Below, in pieces: positions 31,748-40,691 of a stretch of DNA of 64,000 nucleotides. The DNA is taken from contig CM020619.1 of the NCBI GenBank assembly GCA_009829735.1, positions 33,768,283 through 33,832,282 on the forward strand, written 5' to 3'. Position 1 is the stretch's first letter. The number at the start of each line of letters is the position of its first letter. Below the pieces are notes generated by a model. It did not search any database and was not told where the DNA came from. It worked only from the letters and a program-made list of their open reading frames with translations. Position numbers and translations under genes: made by a program. The stretch comes from Pyropia yezoensis (Eukaryota > Rhodophyta > Bangiophyceae > Bangiales > Bangiaceae).

Positions 31748-32201
31748 GGAGTGCTATTGTTTGTGCGGGAGAGGGCCCCGGCAACCCTTATGGTAGCCGG
31801 GTAGTAGTGAGTATAAACTCATCCCCTTTGGGGGCATTGCTTGCCTCTGTTTGCTGCCCTGGGGAGTACCCCTTCTGGCTCAGTGGTGCCTTGCCTCCCG
31901 TCCAACTTCTTCCGGTAGGTTCATGCTTGGGGAGGTCATCCTCCCTCACTTGGTGTCTTGGCTTGGGGAGGTCATCCTCCCGTGTAAGCTCCCTAGTTAC
32001 TTCGATATTATCGGAGTTAGCCTTTACCTTTAAGTTAACTTATTAAGGTTCAGGTTTTACTTAGTTACCTAAGCTTGGTTCGACTTAGAAACCTAAGTCT
32101 GATTTGACTTAGAAACCTAAGTCTGCCGTAACCACGTCACACCCTACTTAGTAGGTATAAGCCTCACCCCCCAACAGCCGAAGTCGGTGTCGGTTGGGTT
32201 G
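31748..32201. other. junction between convergent antisense ORF and chromodomain, with hairpin repeats
   Basis: CTTGGGGAGGTCATCCTCCC occurs twice (31926-31945, 31962-31981), each a 6 bp-stem hairpin. Three copies of an ACTTAG-n4-CTAAG hairpin follow at 32059-32073, 32083-32098 and 32107-32122. This is the shared 3' end region of two converging transcripts, so a terminator/poly(A) role is plausible. Confidence 0.7.
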
Positions 32202-32465
32202 TTACAGTAGGCGTCGTCGCCTCATGTACGGCATGAGGAGTTGGCGGGGTATATTTGCCGCCTGTTCCCAGGTGGGTGAGTCGTATCCGACCCACATAAC
32301 CTTGACGTACCAGGGTCCTGGTAGGTCCGGGTCGGTGTGTCCGACCACGCTCTCTACTTGGTATGGAATCCCATCCGGTCCCACCGGGTCATCTGACCGG
32401 TGGGTTGTAAGAGCTTCATGTAGCAACCCAGCCGGTACCGGCTGAGGCTGTTCCGGCATCATCAC
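32202..32465 (-). CDS. chromodomain of element A, detached from pol
   Basis: Minus-strand frame with the chromodomain pattern YQVESVVGH-x-DPDLPGP-WYVKVMWVGYDSPTWEQAANI, followed by the C-terminal helix RQLLMPYMRRRRL. In chromoviruses this module ends the integrase and directs insertion to marked chromatin. Here about 1.4 kb separates it from the end of the pol frame, and upstream stops in its own frame mean it must be spliced, reached by another route, or be non-functional. The equivalent module in B (41741-41930) remains close to its integrase. Confidence 0.8.
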   Translation of the reverse strand: MMMPEQPQPVPAGLLHEALTTHRSDDPVGPDGIPYQVESVVGHTDPDLPGPWYVKVMWVGYDSPTWEQAANIPRQLLMPYMRRRRLL

Positions 32466-33851
32466 TAAACGTGCGCGCGCCCATTGAGGGGTCGATTAGA
32501 CGTCTAATCACCTATTGAGCTTCCAATGGGCGAATGGTGGGTCCCGTAACTGAGTAATTTTGGAGTCATTGAGAGGTGGGTTTAATGACCTTTCACAGGG
32601 GTAGGCTCAATGATCAGTCTGAGAGGGGGCCCGTCAGAGAGTTCCGAGAGCGACCCCCCTCGCAGAATTATTTCCGTCAAAGACCAAGCCACGGCCTGCT
32701 GAGCAATGGCGCCGCTCCGCCCGCGTCCTGCGGGTCGTTTTGAGGGGCAGTGAGTGCAAGTCTCTTCGTGGCAGGAGGGTGCGGGGGGGGGCACGTCCAC
32801 GCCGTGGTTGGTGCGGCGTCACGCAGCGCCTCGGCAAAGCGTTGCTGACAACGGAAAAGAAGAGGGGGGGACCGCCAACTGTGCACTGTGCGGGCACAAC
32901 GGCCACCAGCCCTCCGCAAGCACTTCGACTTGGTCGTGGGGCGCACGGCTCGTCGGCTCGAGGAGCGTGGAATATGGACGGCAAGGGAGCGTGGGACAGC
33001 GAGGGGGGCACGGGCAGGGACGAAGACAAGGATGGGGGCGAGGAGGGAGGCGGTAACGGAGGGGTAAGTGAGAAGGGCGAGGGGGTGAAGATGGCCGAGG
33101 ACGTTGAGGCAAGGGATGTGGTGGGGAGAAGGGAGAAGGGGGGTGCGCGGGGACAAGAGGGGTTCTGGTGGCGGCCGCGGTGGGGGCCGTGTGGAAGGGT
33201 GGGTGGGTCTTTATTGATGGGGCGTATGCGGCCGAGGTGACGGGGGTGGCACGAAAGGCGGCTGGAGCAGCTGCCAACGCCGCTGCCCCATCGTTGTTCC
33301 TTGAGTCTGCGCCATCTGCCGCTCACGCTCCGCCGCTGCTTGCGGCTACGGATGTTTGTTCACCTATCGGTAAGGCGGACGCTGATGTGGTCATGCCATT
33401 AATACCTCCGCAGAGGTACAGCGCCCGGAGTGGTGGATGGGCATGGAGACAGGTATGTAAGTGGGGGGGGCAAGGGTCGGGTGCGGAACGACTTCTGACG
33501 GGCACGCCGTTCGCGGAAGTGAGTTTTTGTGGGCGCATGCGGCAGTGGGGAGGGAAGCATGGAGGGAAGGGTTCTGCACGGACCGCAGCATGGCAAGACT
33601 GGCGTTAGTGACGGTGGATGCGAGGTTGGACCCGTGGAGGGAGGCGCCGCGCGTGTAGCTTGCTGGTCGACCGTGCCCCCACCTCCGCGCAGCCGGCTGG
33701 TTCTCGCAACGCGTACATGTTGCTAGCGGGGGAGCGGCGGTAGGGACCTTGGAGACTGGAGTCTCACCGTAGGTGAGGGTGTGCTGGATAGGATATCAAA
33801 AAGAATGTCCATGGCCATGAAACATCTGCCCGTTCCGAAAAACGTGACCAT
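32466..33851. other. non-retroviral insert between integrase and chromodomain of A
   Basis: From about 32640 to 33770 the sequence loses the hairpin-rich texture of A and looks like GC/purine-skewed genomic DNA (G-rich plus strand). The edges (32466-32640 and 33770-33851) keep CCATTGG/CCAATGG-type repeats of the element. A small plus-strand frame has C-x2-C (NCALCGHNGHQP, near 32873-32910) but no convincing domain. No terminal repeats or duplication found. It could be captured host sequence or an intron. Confidence 0.5.
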
Positions 33852-36800
33852 TCAAAAAAAAACGGTGCCAATGGACCGCGCTGTCAGGGCACCATTAGGG
33901 CACCCCTCGTAATGGGACCAAGGGATCCCATAAAGGCATGTCTCATAATGGTTCCATTGGATGGGGGCCTCAATGGTGCGGCGCATTTTACTGATGATCG
34001 GAGCAGGTGTGACGTCATTCATGCTGATGCGTTGAATCTCCGTATCGGAGTGTAAGATAACAGAGTGGTCATCTCTGTGGAGGATCTGGTACGGTCCCTT
34101 GACCGGTTGCATAAGCTTGTTCCCTCGGAACTTCTGGTGTCTGATATAGACCCAGTCACCTGTTACCAGGGTTGCGTTGCGCACCCGTAGTCGGGCGTCG
34201 AAGTTCTTCTTATACCGAAGTTGTGTTCTGTCAAGGGCACCCTTGAGCTTAGGAATCATCCACGATAGCTTGGCCAACCAAGCTAGGTGGATGCGTTCGG
34301 CGGGTCGGCCCTTCGGTGTATCATACCGAGTGCACCTGCCGGGTGGCAGCGTCAAGTTACCGACGCCTAGTGGCATGACCCACTCCAGCGGAGCAATGTT
34401 TGTGCTCCGATGTGGCCTGGCATTGTATGCCAGGGTGAGTACGGACAGAAGCCTGTCCCAAGTGTTCGTGTGCTCGGCCACGTAGCACTGTAGCATCTTT
34501 ACGATGGTGCGGTTGAACCGCTCCACCTGCCCGTTGGACTGCGGGTGGTAGTCGGATGCCCGACGTGGTTCGATACCGAACATGCCCAGGACCTTAGTGC
34601 AGAATGCCGACGTAAGGTTTGCTCCGTTATCGGAGAGGAGTTGCTTCATGACTCCGTATGCACTGATCCAGTGGTCAACCACTGCGTTCATGATCGTGTA
34701 TGCCGTATCATTCGGGATGGCTGCCGCTCTTGACAGCTTAGTGAAGCGGTCAGACATGACCAGGATGTACCTGTTCCCTTCTTTCGTTATCGGAAGTGGC
34801 CCGAGTATGTCGATAGCGACTTGCTCGTTGGGCCCATCAGGTGGGAATAGCTTCATGGCAGACGCCCGCCTATGTAGACTCATGCGGTTACGTGCACAGG
34901 GGTGGCATCCCCTTACGTGGTCGACCACGTCGACGGCCATTGCTGGCCAGTAGAAGAACCTTCGCATTGCTGCGAACATACGTGAACCCCCCGGGTGTCC
35001 GGCTGTAGGGTTCTCATGTTCTCGTTTCATGACGGCTTGCCGTAAGGACACGGGAACCACGACTTGATGTCGTCCATCGGCGGGTTCCCGCCGGTATATG
35101 AGTCCGTCTTCGTTCTCGGAGAAGATGGCGGCCGTACCGGCCAGGAGGTTAGCACGATGACGTCTACAGTCATCGTCGTTGGCCTGTGCCTCGCGGAAGT
35201 CCGCGAGGGTTAATGGGCACGCAAGGTGTGCCATGGTATGGTCAGCCATACCCTGGGTAGCATTACCCACTATGCACACCGGTACTACCGGTATGTCCTC
35301 GTCCACCGGGCGGGTATCCCCGCTCGGGGTGTCGAGTCGAGACAACGCGTCTCCGAGGTGGTGGGTTGACCCAGCCTTATACACCGTGCGGTAGTCGTGC
35401 TCGGCCATCTTCAGCCTCCATCGGGCTAGCCTCCCATGGCTATCGGAATCCTTGTCACCAAGGTTGAGGAGCCATCGTAGGGGTTCGTGGTCGGACCTCA
35501 CGATGAACCTGGAGCCCTCCAGGTATGGACGGAGCAGTTGCACTGCCCATATAACTCCGAGGCATTCACGCTCGGTGGCACTATAGTTCCGCTCAGCCGG
35601 GTTGAGTGTCCGGCTGAAGTACCCTACCGGACGTAGGTCCGGGATAACGTTTTCGGTACCTATCAACGTCTCTCCCTGTAACAGGGTGCATCCCACTTGT
35701 GTATCACACGCATCGACATCGATGACGAAGGTACCCCGTCTATGCGGTAACGCAAGGACGGGTGGGGCTAGTAGGGCTCGCTTCAGCGACTCGAATGCCT
35801 CCTCTTCGCTAGGCGAAGGGGGTTGGAGTACCTTGGGTAAGGTACTGCTCGTAAGAACCGTTAACGGTTTAGCTATCCGAGCGAAGTCCTTGACGAACCG
35901 TCGGTATACATTGCACATTCCCAGGAAGCTCTTGAGCTGCGTCTGGGTGTTAGGGAACCGGGCATCCCGGAGTGCCCGGGTATTGGCTTCGAGTACCCCT
36001 AGGTTACCAGGGGTTATCTGGTGGCCCAGATACTCGACCGTCTGTTGGAAGAAGGCGCACTTCTTCAGACGCAGGGTTACCCCGGCGTTCCTCAAGAGGG
36101 TGAGTACCTCGTCAACATGTTGTACATGGTCATCCATGTTACGCGAGAAGACGATGACGTCATCGAGGTACACTAGGCAGTTACGCCACTTCACCCCCGA
36201 CAGTATGATGTCGATAGCCCGCTGGAATGTAGCGGGGGCGTTGGACAATCCGAAGGGCATCCTTAGGAACTCGTACACTCCACTGTGACAGACGAATGCC
36301 GTCTTGGGGATATCCTCGTCCGCCACCGGGATCTGCCAGTATCCGGCATTGCAGTCGATGGTGGTAAACACCGTAGCCTCCCCCAGGGAGTCGATGCATT
36401 CATCCATCCTTGGTAAAGGGTATGAGTCCTTCTTGGTAACCAAGTTGAGGCGTCGATAATCGATGCAAAACCGAGGGGTTTGATCCTTCTTCGGCACAAT
36501 AACGACTGGGGCACCCCATTCCGACATCGAAGGTCGGATCACCTTAGCTTCACTCATCCTCTTCACTTCTCCATCAACGATCTCTCGTTGCATAGGTCCC
36601 GCTCGGTGCGGTTGTGAGCGGGCGGGTCGTGCGCCTGGTACCAGGTCTATACGATGTTGGGTTGCCCCAATGGTCCCCAAGGCCCCGCCTGTCCACATAA
36701 CGTCATGCTTTCTTAGCATCCGTCGTACCCCTTCGGCTACCGAAGGGGGAAGGTGGTCGAGGTCAGCCTCGGCCAGTGCCTTCAAGGCCTCTTGGTCCTT

Positions 36801-37907
36801 TGGCGGCAGGTCCGCCGGAGCCGCCGATGGGTTAGGCTTCCCGTCATCGGGTGGCTGTCGCTCGGTGGTCTCGGCGACCGCCAGTACTTCAAGTGGTTCC
36901 ACTTGACCTTCCTTATCAGGGGTAAGGATATCTCCTTCGTAGAGTTCGGCAATCCCGAGGATAGTTCCCTTCGGGAGGGTGACTGCCTTACGGCGGTAGT
37001 TCGCCATCACTAGGAGGGACGACCCTCCTGCTGGGAGGTCTATGAGACCGTTGGCCATGGTCAACCCATGGCGCTTGTACGTCCGTAGGTTGGACTGGAC
37101 TCTGCAGATGCCTGCGAGGTCGCAGTTAACCGGGAGGACTGTCTCTGACAATGGCTCAAAGCGAGTTCGCTTGGCCAACCGAAGTGTCTTCGGCTCGACG
37201 CTTGCGTACACCTCAGCCACGTTAACGTGGCTTCCTTGTAGCGTCAGGTCCCTGACGATAGCCGTGTGTCCTCGCTTCGTCCCGTCGGCTTCTTGAAGCT
37301 CGACGGTCCTCCGGCCTGGCCGGATTGCATCAACGTGAACGTTGATGAAGGTGCACCCCAGTATGCAGGGCACCGATAGCGTTTCACATACCAGGAAGTC
37401 AACTTCCGTGGTGAGATCCCCGATGGTAACCTGCAGCGACATCGCTGCGGTCGTACGAATGAGTCGACCATTCGCGTCCTTGATGGTGGGTCCCCGAGTC
37501 ACTCTGACTCGTGGAAGCCACTTGTCCGGGAGGGTATCCTTCCGGATAAGGTTGGGTCCAGCCCCTGTGTCCAGTACAGGGTAGTACGATCGTGTCGACT
37601 GGGGGTCAACCCCCAGTGTGGCTGATACCTTGAAGTTCTCCAAGGTAAACAACACATGTCCTACACCGATATCCGGTGTAGCTCGGGCATCCTGAACAGG
37701 GCCCTTGTCTGGTTCAACGTGACGGGGCTTCCCGTCCTCTCCTCCCAACCTTGGAGGTTGGTCATCAATCCCCTGACGCCGTGTCGTCGGGGCCGGAAGG
37801 TGTACCCGGGGGTTGATGCGGCGTCGGCTCAACCGCGCTCTCCGTGGGGCTTTCCCCGCGGTACTCCGGGGTGGCTTGCTTGGGTAACCCCAGCCCCCCC
37901 CGGTCAT
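33852..37907 (-). CDS. pol: pol polyprotein of element A (protease, RT, RNase H, integrase)
   Basis: 1351 residues, uninterrupted. Aspartic protease motif YPVLDTGAGPNLI (Asp ~113). Reverse transcriptase with FCIDYRRLN, DCNAGYWQIPV and the YLDD catalytic box at ~580. RNase H with VIDVDACDTQVGCTLLQ, ERECLGVIWA and HHLGDALSR. Integrase with an HHCC zinc finger (HENPTAGHPG to GCHPCARN), then catalytic D-D-E in AIDILGPLP (~1031), LLSDNGANL (~1092) and NGQVERFNR (~1131). A GPY/F-type module (VKGPYQILHR) follows. The order PR-RT-RH-IN defines Ty3/gypsy. The ATG at 37907 lies just after the zinc-knuckle frame ends, in a different frame, so expression needs frameshifting or re-initiation. All catalytic residues are present. 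Confidence 0.96.
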   Translation of the reverse strand: MTGGGWGYPSKPPRSTAGKAPRRARLSRRRINPRVHLPAPTTRRQGIDDQPPRLGGEDGKPRHVEPDKGPVQDARATPDIGVGHVLFTLENFKVSATLGVDPQSTRSYYPVLDTGAGPNLIRKDTLPDKWLPRVRVTRGPTIKDANGRLIRTTAAMSLQVTIGDLTTEVDFLVCETLSVPCILGCTFINVHVDAIRPGRRTVELQEADGTKRGHTAIVRDLTLQGSHVNVAEVYASVEPKTLRLAKRTRFEPLSETVLPVNCDLAGICRVQSNLRTYKRHGLTMANGLIDLPAGGSSLLVMANYRRKAVTLPKGTILGIAELYEGDILTPDKEGQVEPLEVLAVAETTERQPPDDGKPNPSAAPADLPPKDQEALKALAEADLDHLPPSVAEGVRRMLRKHDVMWTGGALGTIGATQHRIDLVPGARPARSQPHRAGPMQREIVDGEVKRMSEAKVIRPSMSEWGAPVVIVPKKDQTPRFCIDYRRLNLVTKKDSYPLPRMDECIDSLGEATVFTTIDCNAGYWQIPVADEDIPKTAFVCHSGVYEFLRMPFGLSNAPATFQRAIDIILSGVKWRNCLVYLDDVIVFSRNMDDHVQHVDEVLTLLRNAGVTLRLKKCAFFQQTVEYLGHQITPGNLGVLEANTRALRDARFPNTQTQLKSFLGMCNVYRRFVKDFARIAKPLTVLTSSTLPKVLQPPSPSEEEAFESLKRALLAPPVLALPHRRGTFVIDVDACDTQVGCTLLQGETLIGTENVIPDLRPVGYFSRTLNPAERNYSATERECLGVIWAVQLLRPYLEGSRFIVRSDHEPLRWLLNLGDKDSDSHGRLARWRLKMAEHDYRTVYKAGSTHHLGDALSRLDTPSGDTRPVDEDIPVVPVCIVGNATQGMADHTMAHLACPLTLADFREAQANDDDCRRHRANLLAGTAAIFSENEDGLIYRREPADGRHQVVVPVSLRQAVMKREHENPTAGHPGGSRMFAAMRRFFYWPAMAVDVVDHVRGCHPCARNRMSLHRRASAMKLFPPDGPNEQVAIDILGPLPITKEGNRYILVMSDRFTKLSRAAAIPNDTAYTIMNAVVDHWISAYGVMKQLLSDNGANLTSAFCTKVLGMFGIEPRRASDYHPQSNGQVERFNRTIVKMLQCYVAEHTNTWDRLLSVLTLAYNARPHRSTNIAPLEWVMPLGVGNLTLPPGRCTRYDTPKGRPAERIHLAWLAKLSWMIPKLKGALDRTQLRYKKNFDARLRVRNATLVTGDWVYIRHQKFRGNKLMQPVKGPYQILHRDDHSVILHSDTEIQRISMNDVTPAPIISKMRRTIEAPIQWNHYETCLYGIPWSHYEGCPNGALTARSIGTVFF

Positions 37908-37915
37908 CCTTCCTC

Positions 37916-38374
37916 TTACTCGTTTCCCGCCCTTGGTAGGGTGCTGTCCGCCGGGACATCCGGCTGAGGAGGTGCCCCCTCGACGGCCAGTACTCCACCT
38001 GGAGCTGGCTGCCTACCCGGTGCGGGTCCGGGTGCTCGGGCGGGATACCCCCCGGTGGATGCCTTGCGTTGCGCCGCTGCCCGCCGAGACTCCTCGGGGA
38101 TGAGTGGGCAGGAAGACACCCAGTGCTGGGGATCCCCACACAACATACACCCGGACGTGCCGGTCCCCCCTTGAGTTCGCATCGGGGTAGCCCCGTAGCT
38201 ACGGTTGCCTCCCTCGGGCGCCCGAGTGCCTGCTCCCTGGTAGGCCTTGGGTCCTTGGGTCAACCGGAACATGGACTCCCCCAACCTGTTGGGTCGGCCC
38301 GCAATCTGCGGAGGTGCCTCCGTGCGCACCGCCCATGTTGGCAAGGGTTGGTGAGGGTTACCCGTCACCGGGGA
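37916..38374 (-). CDS. zinc-knuckle (nucleocapsid) frame of element A
   Basis: Continues the gag reading frame immediately after the in-frame TAA at 38375-38377, with no ATG at its start. It carries one perfect CCHC knuckle, CMLCGDPQHWVSSC (C-x2-C-x4-H-x4-C), in a basic Gly/Pro-rich context typical of retroelement nucleocapsids. It ends at a TAA nine bases before the pol ATG. It is most simply the C-terminal part of gag, made by stop readthrough or cut off by a recent mutation. Confidence 0.8.
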   Translation of the reverse strand, partial: SPVTGNPHQPLPTWAVRTEAPPQIAGRPNRLGESMFRLTQGPKAYQGAGTRAPEGGNRSYGATPMRTQGGTGTSGCMLCGDPQHWVSSCPLIPEESRRAAAQRKASTGGYPARAPGPAPGRQPAPGGVLAVEGAPPQPDVPADSTLPRAGNE

Positions 38375-40099
38375 TTACCCCGTAGTCCGCACATACGGGA
38401 CGCGCCGTCCCGATCCTTCGTTGACCTGGAACTGGGTTCCAGCCGGGGCGATGTACGCTACCGTACCATGTTCATCAATCACCGGCGTCGCCGGTAGCAA
38501 CAGGTGGCCCTGTTGGTCGACTAGAGGGTCATCCTCATCAATAGGGGTATGTTCGGTCGCCACCAGTACTGGTGCGGCCTTACGTTCCACCTTCTCTTGC
38601 CTCGGTACCGGGGTAAGACTGGGCTTGCCTCCCTCACCCTTGGGCTTCGGGGCCAAGGCACACTCCGGGTGTAGAACCCGGTAGGCGTCCCCCAGGGACT
38701 TGCACATATGCATCAGTCGACTGAAGTTCGTCCGTGCCGTGTTGGCGCCCCGTGCGGATATCCGCACGTAGTTGGGTACTCCTGCGAACAGGATTGCCCG
38801 TAGCTCCCCTTCTCCGAGGAGCTTCCCCAGCTCGTAGTCGAGCTCTTGGATCCGGCGTCCAAACATCTCCTCATCCTCCCAGGACTGGGCGGTGGCAGTG
38901 CGAAGGGCCCGATAGTGGTCCTCGCACTTGTCCTCACTGAGGTAGCTGCTCAGCAGCTCCTTCAATATCCCACGGTAATCCATGGGGGTGGCCGCGACCC
39001 TCATTCCCGGCATCGGGGATGCCTGGCGAAGAATGCCTCGCACCCGTTCATCAACAAAGAACGGGAGGATCTCCAGGGCCAGCCCCTCGTTAACGAGCGC
39101 CTTGTCTGCGGCTGCCTTGAAGCTAGTCAAGAAGCCGATGACTGCCAACGGGCGTCCGTTCGGCCCCCCGAACATAGGGACTCCCTTCATAAGGGTCTGC
39201 ATAGAGCAGATCGCCCGATGCGACGTATTACGCATCGATTCCGATACGGTGGTAGAGCGGTCCTCCAAACGATAACGTTCCGGAGTAAGAACCGACCGGA
39301 AGACCTCGTTGACGATCTCCGTGTCAGCGTCCTGGATATCCAGTCGCTTAGCCAGTTGATGAGCGAACTCATCGGACTCCATCCGCTTCAGTAGGCTCGC
39401 AGTTACCTGCGCGGTCATAGCTTCCACCACTGAAGATGGTACTTCAGGCGTCGGCACCTCGGGAACCCGAGTTGCCTGGCCTCCTTCGTCGTGGGGGTAC
39501 TGCGAGAGGGTACCCCCTCCCCCAATAACCGACTCTCCCCCGGCGTACGTATCCGCCGGGTCGTGTCCGCGGAGTCCGCTTCGGGTGCTCCGAGCGTATC
39601 GCTCCGTGTGACTCCGTTCCAACTCTGCCGACGAGTCGGACCCATACCCCATTGTGTCCGGGGGTTGTCCAGGAGTAGCAACCCCGGGATTGACCCTGGT
39701 GGACTCCGAAAGTAGTCCGGCCGGTTCGAACCGTACCGGTGTGGGAGGAACACGACGGGGTCCCGTCGTGTGCCGTGTTGACATCAACACTGCCATTGCG
39801 TCCTCCGTCCGATCTTGACGGGCGTCGAGCCCGGAAAACCGGGCCTCGATGCGGGCCAATGATGCCATCAGGGAATCCCCTGGTGAAGGAGGCGGCGGAG
39901 TGAGGTCGGTCGACGACAGTTGAGGCGGGCCCCCGCCTCCTGCCGTCCGAGCCGTGCCAAACGTCGATCCGGCACCGGAAAGCATTGGCGTCTCAATGTT
40001 ATCGATCGGGTTCCCGATCCCGGTTCCCGTAGTCACCTCCGGAGTCGGCGTCGACGCCGATCCGTCATCTTGAACGTTCCCCGTCTCTTGGTTAGACAT
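38375..40099 (-). CDS. gag: gag capsid polyprotein of element A
   Basis: 574 residues from ATG 40099 (MSNQETGNVQ). The N-terminal ~190 residues are Ser/Thr/Pro/Gly-rich with a coiled-coil-like DSLMASLARIEARFSGLDAR. The helical capsid region spans roughly residues 195-470, from SVVEAMTAQVTASLLKRM through GRPLAVIGFLTSFKAAADKAL, LALEILPFFVDERVRG and EMFGRRIQELDYELG. This matches a retrotransposon capsid, though it is clearly different from the gags of B and C. It ends TYVRTTG-like (VPYVRTTG) at TAA 38375-38377, before the zinc knuckle. Confidence 0.9.
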   Translation of the reverse strand: MSNQETGNVQDDGSASTPTPEVTTGTGIGNPIDNIETPMLSGAGSTFGTARTAGGGGPPQLSSTDLTPPPPSPGDSLMASLARIEARFSGLDARQDRTEDAMAVLMSTRHTTGPRRVPPTPVRFEPAGLLSESTRVNPGVATPGQPPDTMGYGSDSSAELERSHTERYARSTRSGLRGHDPADTYAGGESVIGGGGTLSQYPHDEGGQATRVPEVPTPEVPSSVVEAMTAQVTASLLKRMESDEFAHQLAKRLDIQDADTEIVNEVFRSVLTPERYRLEDRSTTVSESMRNTSHRAICSMQTLMKGVPMFGGPNGRPLAVIGFLTSFKAAADKALVNEGLALEILPFFVDERVRGILRQASPMPGMRVAATPMDYRGILKELLSSYLSEDKCEDHYRALRTATAQSWEDEEMFGRRIQELDYELGKLLGEGELRAILFAGVPNYVRISARGANTARTNFSRLMHMCKSLGDAYRVLHPECALAPKPKGEGGKPSLTPVPRQEKVERKAAPVLVATEHTPIDEDDPLVDQQGHLLLPATPVIDEHGTVAYIAPAGTQFQVNEGSGRRVPYVRTTG

Positions 40100-40305
40100 A
40101 GTCACAATCAGTCCACCGACGCAACGATCACCACGAATAAGAGAGCGAGGGGGTAGATTGGGGAGAGTAACAGTATGTCACAGTCACAGGTAAAATCTCA
40201 ACACAATCGATCAGGTCGCAACACCACGAGTACAAGAAAAGGACCGGATCCCTATCCGTGTGCCAGGGCCGAAGACGGCGTCACCACAAGGGTGACGGAA
40301 ACCCG

Positions 40306-40323
40306 TCCCCTGCTGCTCCACCA
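40306..40323 (-). other. primer-binding site of element A
   Basis: Same 18-mer as in elements B and C, one base from the 5' LTR. Confidence 0.9.
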
Positions 40324-40324
40324 A

Positions 40325-40686
40325 TGTAGCACAATAGGAATCCGTCGCACGTCCACTCTCAGGGAACACTCACCAAGGGGGATCGGCACCGACGTCACCG
40401 GGAGGCCAAGGTTGCTGTCCTTGGAGCGCAAGCCACGGGACCAAGATGGGAGCCCAAATGGGAGGGGTTTGTTGTTCTACCTTGGCCGGCGGTGGATTCG
40501 CCACCGGCCCCCTCGTTATAAACCCTCGGAGACACTACTAACTACCCTCCACCCCAAGATGCAAGTCCCTCTGGTCATACGTAACTTATAGATACCGTGA
40601 CCAGCTCGGACTCTCAAATTGAAGTTAAGGATTAGAAGTAGCCCCCCTGATATTAGGGTCACAATACGGACAACCGTATTGCTACA
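40325..40686 (-). repeat. 5' LTR of element A
   Basis: 362 bp, TGTAGCAC to TTGCTACA. It matches 28353-28714 except for about three substitutions. TATAAACCCT lies at 40517-40526 on the plus strand. Confidence 0.97.
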
Positions 40687-40691
40687 CCCTC
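40687..40691. repeat. target-site duplication of element A, right copy
   Basis: CCCTC, identical to 28348-28352. Confidence 0.96.

Larger units (their letters stand above)
28353..40686 (-). mobile_element. Ty3/gypsy chromodomain element A, young and nearly intact, nested in B
   Basis: 12.3 kb minus-strand LTR retrotransposon with 362 bp LTRs that differ at about three positions by eye, and a perfect 5 bp duplication. Minus-strand order: LTR, PBS, gag capsid, zinc-knuckle frame, an uninterrupted pol of 1351 residues, a ~1.4 kb non-retroviral spacer and a chromodomain. A plus-strand ORF of 815 residues lies between the chromodomain and the 3' LTR. Insertion into B's antisense ORF and the higher LTR identity both make it younger than B. 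Confidence 0.95.

Noticed and set aside
33323-33608. Small open frames in the A spacer as a captured BED-type zinc-finger gene
   Set aside because: Only one C-x2-C pair is visible (near 32873) with no matching His pair, and no long frame continues from it.
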